From NCBI GenBank assembly GCA_900752785.1, contig CAADWP010000108.1, forward strand, positions 1 through 9,701: a stretch of 9,701 nucleotides of DNA. Direction: 5' to 3'. Positions 1 through 5,670 of this stretch are shown here, piece by piece. A model generated the notes under the pieces. It was not told where the DNA came from. It searched no databases and worked only from the letters and a program-made list of their open reading frames with translations. Origin of the DNA: an uncultured Ruminococcus sp. (GTDB taxonomy: Bacteria; Bacillota; Clostridia; Oscillospirales; Ruminococcaceae). Each line of letters begins with the position of its first letter. The first letter of the stretch is position 1. The position numbers and the translations under genes were made by a program.

Positions 1-2
1 AT

Positions 3-125
3 AAGATCACAGAGCAAGGTAAAATCAACGGAGACGTTGACGAGACCGGAGACGGTATCACACCTAATGACGCATTTAAGATCCAGCAGTATGTACTTGG
101 AATAATCAGTACACTCACGATATAA
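3..125 (+). CDS. C-terminal end of a dockerin-containing protein (partial, 5' end outside the window)
   Basis: Frame 3 is open from the left edge to a TAA at 123-125 and encodes the last 40 residues of a protein. The stretch GDVDETGDGITPNDAFKIQQ followed by YVLG has the acidic calcium-loop plus helix pattern of a type I dockerin repeat (F-hand). Dockerins bind cohesins and attach secreted enzymes or structural proteins to cellulosome-type scaffolds. This would be the last of the usual two repeats, and the catalytic or other domains lie outside the window. The loop from the first Asp to the Asp before AF is 13 residues, one more than the usual 12, so the exact calcium ligands are uncertain. 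A strong terminator follows 11 bases after the stop. It is the only rightward gene here. A lone dockerin-like tail on a non-cellulosomal protein is also possible. Confidence 0.75.
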   Translation, partial: KITEQGKINGDVDETGDGITPNDAFKIQQYVLGIISTLTI

Positions 126-135
126 CAAAATTTAT

Positions 136-167
136 AAAAGCAGTCTCTCTTTCAGGAGACTGCTTTT
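136..167 (+). terminator. Rho-independent terminator of the dockerin gene
   Basis: A perfect 12-bp stem (AAAAGCAGTCTC at 136-147 pairing with 156-167) closes an 8-base loop and ends in TTTT with an AT-rich continuation. It starts 11 bases after the dockerin stop codon. The stem has A-runs on its left side, so it could also work in reverse, but the minus-strand genes already have their own terminator at 203-229. Confidence 0.85.
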
Positions 168-202
168 ATTATAAAAAAGTTATTATAACTACACCTAAAA
201 AT

Positions 203-229
203 AAAGGCGGTATTTGATATACCGCCTTT
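203..229 (-). terminator. Terminator of the Wzz-like gene, probably bidirectional
   Basis: A perfect 11-bp stem (AAAGGCGGTAT at 203-213 with 219-229) closes a 5-base loop, 6 bases beyond the stop codon of the minus-strand gene at 236. On the minus strand the stem is followed by TTTATTTTTAGG, a usable U-tract. On the plus strand it is followed by TTTTAAT, so it may back up the terminator at 136-167 where the two transcripts converge. Confidence 0.8.
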
Positions 230-235
230 TAATAT

Positions 236-1828
236 TTACTTAGTTTTATTTTTACGCGAGGATGTCCGGTCTGAGCTTTCGGACAATTCTTCTTCAGATT
301 TTATTTCATTCTCATCTTGCTTTTTATCGTCATTGTCATCTTCGTCAGCTTCCGCTTTCTTCTTTTTTGCACGTTCATCCTTAGCCTTTTGAGAATTTTC
401 TTCCCTGACAGCGTTAATGAAAGCAATAGCTACATATATTACAAATAAGAGAAGCTCAGCTATAACAATTGACTTCAATGAGTTTTTAACAATTGTCATA
501 ATTGTATCAGTTCCTGAGTTTACTGCGGGAACAAGAATATTATAAGCGTTTGCAAATTCAACTGTCTCAAAGTACTCGTCTGACGTATCCTGAGTGAGCT
601 TAACAAGCTCTTTTACCTTTGTATCAAGTTTTGCAAGCTGTTCCTCGACTTTTTTCGCAAGCTCCTGAGAGCCTGCGGGAGCTTTTTCAAGAGCATTTTT
701 TCTTGAGGTATAATATCCGATATCTTTCTTTGTCTCAGCGAGCTGGGCAGAAAGATTTACATTCTGCTGAACAAGGCTGTCGTATTTTTCAGAGCCTTGC
801 GTAACTTGACTGCCATTGCCCTCATTATTCTGCATTATGAGAAGTACATCCTTCTGATATTCAGCAGTTGCCGTCTTTACAGCATTAAGGCTTTCGGTAA
901 TTTCATCCTTGCGTCGGTTAAGATTTTCAATTCTATAGTTATAATAAGCAATTGAAGCCGCTTTATCGTTTGTAAGGTTATTCGATGTAACATATGACGT
1001 GATCTTATCAAGGTCAATGCTTGAAATCGTCTGTACAGACTGATAAAGATCATCAAAAGTATACCCCGTTACAGAACGAAAATGCGTTTTATCTGCATTT
1101 GAAAGTTCTCTGAGATATTTGCTAAGAGTATTTAAAGTACTTCTGAAAAGATCTACAGCTTCGATATAGTCATAATCCGAGTAATTGACGGTGGAAACAG
1201 CAGCTCCAAGGGATTTGTTATATCCGTAGGTCTTATAAAAATAATCGCGATATTTTTCAAGCATTGTATTCATTACCTGAACCGCGTCACTCTTGCTCAG
1301 ACCTGTTCCGCCATAGTTGAAATTCACCTTATACTGAGTAGGATAATATGAAGTTTCGAGTACTTTCTCAACAGCGCCTATGCTTCCGTTAGTAGATTGA
1401 TTAATAACACTTTTATAAGCGGTAATTCTGTCGATCGCATCACTGGGAATAACTCCGCTGATATTAATGTTCTGTCTGATCTTTTCCACTTTCTCGATGT
1501 CCATATTAAGTTCGGTAAGAGCGTTCTCAATAACTTCAGGACTTTTTAAAGTGCTTGCATCGAAAGTTCTTCCCGCAGGATCAAGACCTTTTTCAATTCC
1601 GGAATATGTAAAGCTGACAAGAGCCGTCAAAGGCGGTTTTGAAGTAAAGGATTTGATTGCAGAGACTCCGAATAGCGAAACCGCCAAAAGCGCTGCAATT
1701 ATGATCCACGGTAAAAAATACTTTTTAAGTTTTTTCATTATGCATGAAAATGAAATAATTACTTCGTCTTTGCTGTCGCCTTCATTTTTTATCGTAACAT
1801 TAAGGTTACGTTCATCACTTTTTGACAT
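236..1828 (-). CDS. Wzz/chain-length-determinant-like two-TM membrane protein
   Basis: Encodes 530 residues from the ATG at 1828. An upstream in-frame ATG at 1840 is unlikely to be the start because its own bases form the GGAGGT ribosome binding site of the second ATG. The protein has a short cytoplasmic N-terminus, a hydrophobic helix at about residues 38-58, a large extracytoplasmic region of about 390 residues with long charged helices likely to form coiled coils (about 290-415), a second hydrophobic helix at about 453-473, and a highly charged Lys/Asp/Glu tail of about 57 residues. This two-TM hairpin layout matches polysaccharide co-polymerases (Wzz, YveK/CapA type), which set the chain length of surface polysaccharides. 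No Walker motif is visible, so there is no attached tyrosine kinase. The Pro-rich motif usual near the second helix of Wzz is not obvious, and no glycosyltransferases are adjacent, so another membrane-anchored coiled-coil role is possible. It has its own promoter (2054-2082) and a leader of about 220 nt that contains an inverted-repeat element. Confidence 0.6.
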   Translation of the reverse strand: MSKSDERNLNVTIKNEGDSKDEVIISFSCIMKKLKKYFLPWIIIAALLAVSLFGVSAIKSFTSKPPLTALVSFTYSGIEKGLDPAGRTFDASTLKSPEVIENALTELNMDIEKVEKIRQNINISGVIPSDAIDRITAYKSVINQSTNGSIGAVEKVLETSYYPTQYKVNFNYGGTGLSKSDAVQVMNTMLEKYRDYFYKTYGYNKSLGAAVSTVNYSDYDYIEAVDLFRSTLNTLSKYLRELSNADKTHFRSVTGYTFDDLYQSVQTISSIDLDKITSYVTSNNLTNDKAASIAYYNYRIENLNRRKDEITESLNAVKTATAEYQKDVLLIMQNNEGNGSQVTQGSEKYDSLVQQNVNLSAQLAETKKDIGYYTSRKNALEKAPAGSQELAKKVEEQLAKLDTKVKELVKLTQDTSDEYFETVEFANAYNILVPAVNSGTDTIMTIVKNSLKSIVIAELLLFVIYVAIAFINAVREENSQKAKDERAKKKKAEADEDDNDDKKQDENEIKSEEELSESSDRTSSRKNKTK

Positions 1829-1832
1829 TTTT

Positions 1833-1838
1833 ACCTCC
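1833..1838 (-). promoter_or_regulatory. Ribosome binding site that fixes the start of the Wzz-like gene
   Basis: On the minus strand GGAGGT is followed by AAAA and then ATG (1828). The GG of this site belongs to the upstream ATGG at 1840, which is preceded only by a weak AAGAAAGA. Initiation at 1828 is therefore preferred and shortens the longest open frame by four codons. Confidence 0.8.
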
Positions 1839-1872
1839 ATATTATCTTTCTTATAATTCTTTTATTTTAGAC

Positions 1873-2027
1873 CCCGTCTTCACAAGATATAGCGCATGTA
1901 TTTTCGGCAAATTTTGCCGCTTACTGCGTTAAAAATTCTTAAAATGCGTCAGCATTTCTGCGGATTTTTGCCTTATAATCAACAAAATTATGCTCGAAAA
2001 TCCGCACACTAATCTTGTGAAGACAGG
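1873..2027. repeat. Inverted-repeat-bounded element (MITE-like or structured leader) with nested hairpins
   Basis: The outer arms are a perfect 13-bp inverted repeat (GTCTTCACAAGAT at 1876-1888 and its complement at 2012-2024), with imperfect extension outwards to about 22 bases. Nested inside are a 15-base palindrome CGGCAAATTTTGCCG (1905-1919), a six-pair hairpin AAATGC-GTCA-GCATTT (1942-1957), and a perfect 10-bp inverted repeat TGCGGATTTT (1959-1968) with 1997-2006. No open frame of note lies inside. It sits between the promoter at 2054-2082 and the start codon at 1828, so it should be transcribed as most of the Wzz-like gene's 5' leader. It could be a small non-autonomous repeat or a cis-acting RNA. 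No clear target-site duplication is visible. Confidence 0.6.
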
Positions 2028-2053
2028 TTCTTAAGCCTAAAAGCTGCATTATT

Positions 2054-2082
2054 ATTATATCACTGCTTTACAGTATAGTCAA
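2054..2082 (-). promoter_or_regulatory. Sigma-A promoter of the Wzz-like gene
   Basis: On the minus strand TTGACT (2082-2077) and a perfect TATAAT (2059-2054) are separated by 17 bases. Transcription would start near 2047, giving a leader of about 220 nt upstream of the start codon at 1828. The -35 region and the sequence just before the -10 resemble the glmM promoter. Confidence 0.8.
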
Positions 2083-2115
2083 CAATTTTCGAGTTTTTAC
2101 AAAAAATTTCAAGAT

Positions 2116-2149
2116 TTAAACATTAAACGCGTATGCTGCAAATGTTTAA
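2116..2149 (-). terminator. Possible weak terminator downstream of glmM
   Basis: A perfect 9-bp AT-rich inverted repeat (TTAAACATT at 2116-2124 with 2141-2149) encloses a 16-base loop, 23-56 bases beyond the glmM stop. On the minus strand a run of six Ts follows about 10 bases later. The low GC content of the stem and the delayed T-run make it a weak candidate. Some readthrough into the Wzz-like gene is possible. Confidence 0.35.
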
Positions 2150-2171
2150 TTTGACAATTTTTCCAAAAAGA

Positions 2172-3557
2172 CTAAGCTAAATGTCCTTTTGCTTCTATAA
2201 CGTCGACAACCTTATCCACATACTTACGGCAGATATCTTCATTTTCTGCCTCAACCATTACTCTTACAAGAGGCTCTGTTCCGCTTTCACGGACAAGGAT
2301 TCTTCCCGATGAGCCAAGAGACTCAGCGATGCTATTAACTGACGCCTGAACGTCAGGATCAGCCTGCGCGGCAGCCTTATCCTTTACTTTTACATTTTTA
2401 AGCACCTGCGGATACACAACAAACGGTGCAGCAAGCTCGCTTAGTTTTTTCTGACGCGACATAATGACCTGCATGATCTTAAGACTGGTTAAAATTCCGT
2501 CGCCTGTTGATGCATACTTTGAAAAAATAACATGACCGGATTGCTCGCCGCCAAGACAGCACTCATTCTCTTTCATGTATTCATAAACATACTTATCGCC
2601 TACGGCTGTTTTTGCGTATTCTATGCCAATTTCATCAAAAGCCTTATACAGACCGAAGTTGGACATAACGGTAGTTACCACAGTGTTATTAATAAGCTTT
2701 CCGCGCTCTTTCATGTATCTGCCATAGATATAGAGGATGTGATCGCCGGTAATAACATTGCCCTTTTCGTCAACGCAAAGACATCTGTCGGCGTCTCCGT
2801 CATAGGCAAAGCCGACGTCAAGGCCGTTATCCACAACAAACTTACAAAGATTTTCAATATGCGTAGAACCTGCATTGTTGTTTATATTTGTTCCGTTCGG
2901 TTCTGCGTTGATTACTTTTGTTTCTGCCCCAAGGGCGTCAAATACAGCCTTTGCAATGTTCCACGCAGCGCCGTTTGCACAGTCAAGGCCAATCTTCATG
3001 CCTCGGAAAGAATACATCCCAAGAGAAATAAGATATCCGATATAGCGGTTTCTTCCCGAAACATAGTCAACAGTACGTCCGATCTTGTCATCCTTTGCAA
3101 ACGGCAGCTCGTTCCACTTTTTCCCAAAGCAGTCAAGCTTTCCATCTATATAATCCTCGATAAGAGTAATAACAGATTCCTCCATTTTTTCGCCGTATCC
3201 GTTAATAAGCTTTATTCCGTTATCATAATAGGGGTTATGGCTTGCCGAAATCATAATTCCGCAGTCAAAGCTGTCGATCCTTGAAATATAAGCAACCGAC
3301 GGCGTTGTTGTTACATGAAGAAGATATGCGTCCGCACCGGAAGCCGTGAGTCCGCCTACTAAAGAATACTCAAACATATAGCTTGAACGCCGGGTATCTT
3401 TTCCTATTATTATACGTGCAGGCGAACCGTCGCCCTTCTGTTTTTTAAGCTCGCAGAAATACCAACCGAGAAAACGTCCGACTTTGAACGCATGATCGGC
3501 GGTAAGATTTTCATTTGCCGTTCCTCTGAATCCATCTGTACCAAAGTATTTACCCAT
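2172..3557 (-). CDS. glmM: Phosphoglucosamine mutase
   Basis: This cytoplasmic enzyme converts glucosamine-6-phosphate to glucosamine-1-phosphate on the path to UDP-GlcNAc, peptidoglycan and other wall sugars. The 461 residues match the usual family length (about 445-460). Visible hallmarks are MGKYFGTDGFRG at the N-terminus, the phosphoserine loop ISASHNP with the catalytic Ser at about 106, the Mg2+-binding loop DGDADR (253-258), the sugar-binding GGEQSGH (336-342) and the phosphate-binding RESGTEP (423-429). The start is the ATG at 3557: AAGGAG (3571-3566) lies 8 bases upstream of it. The in-frame TTG at 3563 is only 2 bases from that site and can be dismissed. The gene is preceded by a near-consensus promoter (3613-3641), as expected for an essential gene, and followed by the Wzz-like gene in the same direction. 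All catalytic motifs are intact. Confidence 0.96.
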   Translation of the reverse strand: MGKYFGTDGFRGTANENLTADHAFKVGRFLGWYFCELKKQKGDGSPARIIIGKDTRRSSYMFEYSLVGGLTASGADAYLLHVTTTPSVAYISRIDSFDCGIMISASHNPYYDNGIKLINGYGEKMEESVITLIEDYIDGKLDCFGKKWNELPFAKDDKIGRTVDYVSGRNRYIGYLISLGMYSFRGMKIGLDCANGAAWNIAKAVFDALGAETKVINAEPNGTNINNNAGSTHIENLCKFVVDNGLDVGFAYDGDADRCLCVDEKGNVITGDHILYIYGRYMKERGKLINNTVVTTVMSNFGLYKAFDEIGIEYAKTAVGDKYVYEYMKENECCLGGEQSGHVIFSKYASTGDGILTSLKIMQVIMSRQKKLSELAAPFVVYPQVLKNVKVKDKAAAQADPDVQASVNSIAESLGSSGRILVRESGTEPLVRVMVEAENEDICRKYVDKVVDVIEAKGHLA

Positions 3558-3612
3558 TTTCAATTCTCCTTACAAGTATTTTTATAGAATATCAGAGCAT
3601 ATTGATATAATC

Positions 3613-3641
3613 ATTATATCACTTTACTGTCAAATAGTCAA
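3613..3641 (-). promoter_or_regulatory. Sigma-A promoter of glmM
   Basis: On the minus strand TTGACT (3641-3636) and a perfect TATAAT (3618-3613) are spaced by 17 bases. Transcription would start near 3606, leaving a leader of about 50 nt that carries the AAGGAG ribosome binding site at 3571-3566. No riboswitch or glmS-like ribozyme fits in so short a leader. Confidence 0.85.
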
Positions 3642-3667
3642 TAATTTTTGATTAATACCACAAAAAC

Positions 3668-3696
3668 AAAGGCAAGCTCTTGAAGAGCTTACCTTT
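3668..3696 (-). terminator. Rho-independent terminator of the HD-GYP regulator gene
   Basis: A 13-pair stem (3668-3680 with 3684-3696) around a 3-base loop lies about 70 bases past the stop at 3766. Its single imperfect pair is G.U on the minus-strand RNA but C.A on the plus strand. The minus strand continues as TTTGTTTTTG, so it acts leftwards. The 69 bases between it and the stop codon contain nothing recognisable. Confidence 0.8.
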
Positions 3697-3765
3697 AAAA
3701 GCATTTGACGCTTGTTTTGGCAGGAACGTGATAAAAACAAATTGTTTTCATGCTTGAACAAATTT

Positions 3766-4911
3766 TTATTTACTGTGAATAGGAATTACAGATACAGAAA
3801 TATTATTGTTCCGCAAGACGTCCTGCGTCATGTTCTGAATATCATTCAAAGCCGCGTCAGATACGGAATTGCCTTTGAGGGCATATTTAAGCTGATCGGA
3901 TACTTCGAGCATACACTCAATTATCATTGGATTAAATACGCCGCATTCATTATTGCATATCATCTCGATTGCTTTTTCGTGTGAAAATGCGTCTTTATAG
4001 CAGCGCTTACTTGTAAGAGCGTCATAAACATCGGCAATAGCTACGACCTGCGCCGATATAGGGATCTCGTCGCCTTTAAGTCCGTCAGGATAGCCTCTGC
4101 CATCGTAACGCTCATGATGCCAACGGGCAATTTCGTAAGCAAGCTTAATAAGATCGTCGTCCTCCGAATTAAACTCTTTCAGGATATCCGCTCCTGCCGC
4201 AGAATGCTGCTTCATAACGGCAAATTCTTCATCAGTAAGTCTTCCCGGCTTATTCAAGATACTTTCCGGAACCACGATCTTTCCTATATCATGGAGTGCG
4301 GAAGCCATACTGATAAGCGAGATCTGCTCTTGAGTAATACCAAGCTCAGGGTGTTTTTGAGCAAGATGCTTAAGCAAAAGCTCTGTAGCCGCTCTGATGT
4401 GAATAACATGAAGTCCGCTTTCACCGTTTCTGAATTCAACAATGTGACTGAGAATATTTATCATGAGACTGTTGCTTTTTTCCTTTTGATAAATTTGGTC
4501 AGCAACTATCTCGACAAGCTTTTTCTGTTTAGCGTACAGCATGATCGTATTCTTTACGCGTCTCTGAACTGTTCTGAAATCAAAATATCTTGGAATATAG
4601 TCAGTTACACCCATATCATACGCACGATCAATCATTGACTGGTCGCTTTCGGCAGATATCATTATAACCGGAATATCATTGATCCAGTTATTTATATTCA
4701 TACGTTTTAATACTTCCAAACCGTCCATTTCAGGCATTATTAAATCAAGCATAACAATAGAGATATCAGAAAGATTCCTTTCGAGGATATCTATTGCTTC
4801 ACGCCCGTTTGTCGCCTCAATTATTTCGTATTCGGGTTCAAGAATATCACGAAGAATAGAACGGTTTATTTCAGAATCATCAACTATTAATATCTTAAAC
4901 TTCTGATTCAT
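3766..4911 (-). CDS. Response regulator with HD-GYP c-di-GMP phosphodiesterase output
   Basis: The protein has 381 residues. A receiver domain (about 5-125) has the acidic pair D11-D12 and phosphoacceptor D56 in MLDLIMPEMDG. It is followed by a short linker and an HD-GYP domain (about 145-345). Visible HD-GYP motifs are H168 after GESGL, the HD pair in ALHDIGK (207-208), H236 in QHSAAG, HHE-R-YDGRGYP (265-274) and ADVYDALTS around D294. The family hydrolyses cyclic di-GMP to pGpG or GMP in the cytoplasm, here presumably controlled by phosphorylation of D56. At the usual Lys-Pro of receivers (DYI-x-KPF) it reads DYIPRYF, so the switch Lys is Arg. The ATG at 4911 has AGGAG 5 bases upstream. No clear promoter was seen directly in front, so it may be read through from the HPt gene 171 bases upstream, across a nested palindrome. 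The partner HPt and cyclase genes suggest one signalling cluster. Confidence 0.93.
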   Translation of the reverse strand: MNQKFKILIVDDSEINRSILRDILEPEYEIIEATNGREAIDILERNLSDISIVMLDLIMPEMDGLEVLKRMNINNWINDIPVIMISAESDQSMIDRAYDMGVTDYIPRYFDFRTVQRRVKNTIMLYAKQKKLVEIVADQIYQKEKSNSLMINILSHIVEFRNGESGLHVIHIRAATELLLKHLAQKHPELGITQEQISLISMASALHDIGKIVVPESILNKPGRLTDEEFAVMKQHSAAGADILKEFNSEDDDLIKLAYEIARWHHERYDGRGYPDGLKGDEIPISAQVVAIADVYDALTSKRCYKDAFSHEKAIEMICNNECGVFNPMIIECMLEVSDQLKYALKGNSVSDAALNDIQNMTQDVLRNNNISVSVIPIHSK

Positions 4912-4930
4912 AATAACTCCTTTTTTCCCT

Positions 4931-5031
4931 GCGGCGAAATTATTGTGACCGCTTTACATCTTTTCTGTTTATATTTTAATAAAATACTGATAACAGAATC
5001 CGTCACCTGTTTTTACGGCAAATTTCACCGC
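4931..5031. repeat. Nested imperfect palindrome in the leader of the HD-GYP gene
   Basis: Four pairs of complementary segments nest in order: GCGGCGAAATT (4931-4941) with AATTTCACCGC (5021-5031, one G.T pair), GTGAC (4945-4949) with GTCAC (5002-5006), TTCTGTT (4963-4969) with AACAGAA (4992-4998), and the central TATTTTA-A-TAAAATA (4972-4986). Spacers between the segments differ in length. No T-run follows, so it is not a standard terminator. It lies between the HPt stop and the HD-GYP ribosome binding site. It may be a structured leader or a decayed repeat. Confidence 0.5.
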
Positions 5032-5082
5032 TGATTTTTCAGGCTGCACTGCATAATGCATATTTAAAGATTTTGTATATCA

Positions 5083-5442
5083 TTAACTGTTTGACTTTTG
5101 AAATTCCTTTATTGCCCCCACAACCTTATTATATGACGCAGTGAGTTTTGCGACAACATCTGTTGTATCGACCGGTTTTAAAGGACGGAGCATATCGGTA
5201 AGCTCAGCGCTTACATCATAAAGCTCAGTAAAGCCGAGATTCATAGCTACACCTTTTAAGGTATGCGCTCCGCGAAAAGACGCCCCCATATCTCCCTTTT
5301 CAAGATCGGATATTAGTGTATCAAAGGTTTTATCGCTTAGGAATTTTAAAACGAATTTAATTAACAATTCCTCTCTTAAAAAGCGTCTTATCACTTCATC
5401 ATATTTACCGCCCGCTGCATCATAACATTCTTTGATATTCAT
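5083..5442 (-). CDS. Stand-alone histidine phosphotransfer (HPt) domain protein
   Basis: The protein has 119 residues, the usual size of a free HPt protein. The phosphorylatable His is H60 in the motif AHTLKGVAMNLGF (about 59-71), within a four-helix all-alpha pattern. HPt proteins shuttle phosphoryl groups between hybrid kinases and response regulators in the cytoplasm. The start is the ATG at 5442, with GGAG 7 bases upstream. A longer in-frame ATG at 5532 lies upstream of the promoter (5482-5510) and adds residues with no HPt similarity, so it is rejected. The next gene downstream is a receiver-HD-GYP regulator, an obvious candidate partner. No histidine kinase is in the window, so the phosphodonor is unknown. 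It could also serve distant hybrid kinases. Confidence 0.88.
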   Translation of the reverse strand: MNIKECYDAAGGKYDEVIRRFLREELLIKFVLKFLSDKTFDTLISDLEKGDMGASFRGAHTLKGVAMNLGFTELYDVSAELTDMLRPLKPVDTTDVVAKLTASYNKVVGAIKEFQKSNS

Positions 5443-5481
5443 ATGTAGTCTCCAATTTCTAATAATCATTATTTTACTTAG

Positions 5482-5510
5482 ATAATAACATATTCTAAGA
5501 TCTTTTTCAA
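5482..5510 (-). promoter_or_regulatory. Promoter of the HPt gene
   Basis: On the minus strand TTGAAA (5510-5505) and TATTAT (5487-5482) are spaced by 17 bases, placing the transcript start near 5475, about 30 nt ahead of the start codon at 5442. The -35 and -10 each depart from consensus, so strength is probably moderate. Confidence 0.6.
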
Positions 5511-5584
5511 GTGGGTATCCATAAATTTTCATTAAATTAATAAATTGTTAAACACAAAATGAATGAAAGAATTATAAAAACAAA

Positions 5585-5606
5585 ACGGACATTTAAGGAT
5601 GTCCGT
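5585..5606 (-). terminator. Rho-independent terminator of the cotransporter-cyclase unit
   Basis: A perfect 8-bp stem (ACGGACAT at 5585-5592 with 5599-5606) closes a 6-base loop. On the minus strand it continues as TTTTGTTTTTATAA, a good U-tract; on the plus strand no T-run follows. It lies 65 bases past the stop of the cyclase at 5671 and separates it from the HPt promoter. Confidence 0.8.
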
Positions 5607-5670
5607 CATATGCTGTCAAATTAAATAAACGCCAATTATTACATGATGTTTACTTATAAAATTTCATATT

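Noticed and set aside
178..190. Short palindrome AGTTATTATAACT between the two terminators
   Set aside because: It is a 13-base AT-rich palindrome that can arise by chance, with no boxes or genes to regulate at that position.
2532..3284. A 250-codon open frame on the plus strand inside glmM
   Set aside because: It lies wholly opposite a well-supported glmM frame, has no recognisable domain or ribosome binding site, and its composition follows from the antisense of glmM.
3557..3765. A glmS-type ribozyme or other riboswitch ahead of glmM
   Set aside because: The leader after the predicted start at about 3606 is only 50 nt, and the sequence upstream is a terminator plus promoter; no conserved riboswitch core was seen.
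4114..4638. A 174-codon plus-strand open frame opposite the HD-GYP regulator
   Set aside because: It is antisense to intact receiver and HD-GYP motifs and has no independent support.
4912..5082. A c-di-GMP riboswitch in front of the HD-GYP gene
   Set aside because: The conserved GEMM-I elements were not found; the region is a plain nested palindrome with AT-rich spacers.
5443..5532. N-terminal 30-residue extension of the HPt protein
   Set aside because: It begins upstream of the predicted promoter, lacks a ribosome binding site, and the ATG at 5442 has a good one and gives a standard HPt length.
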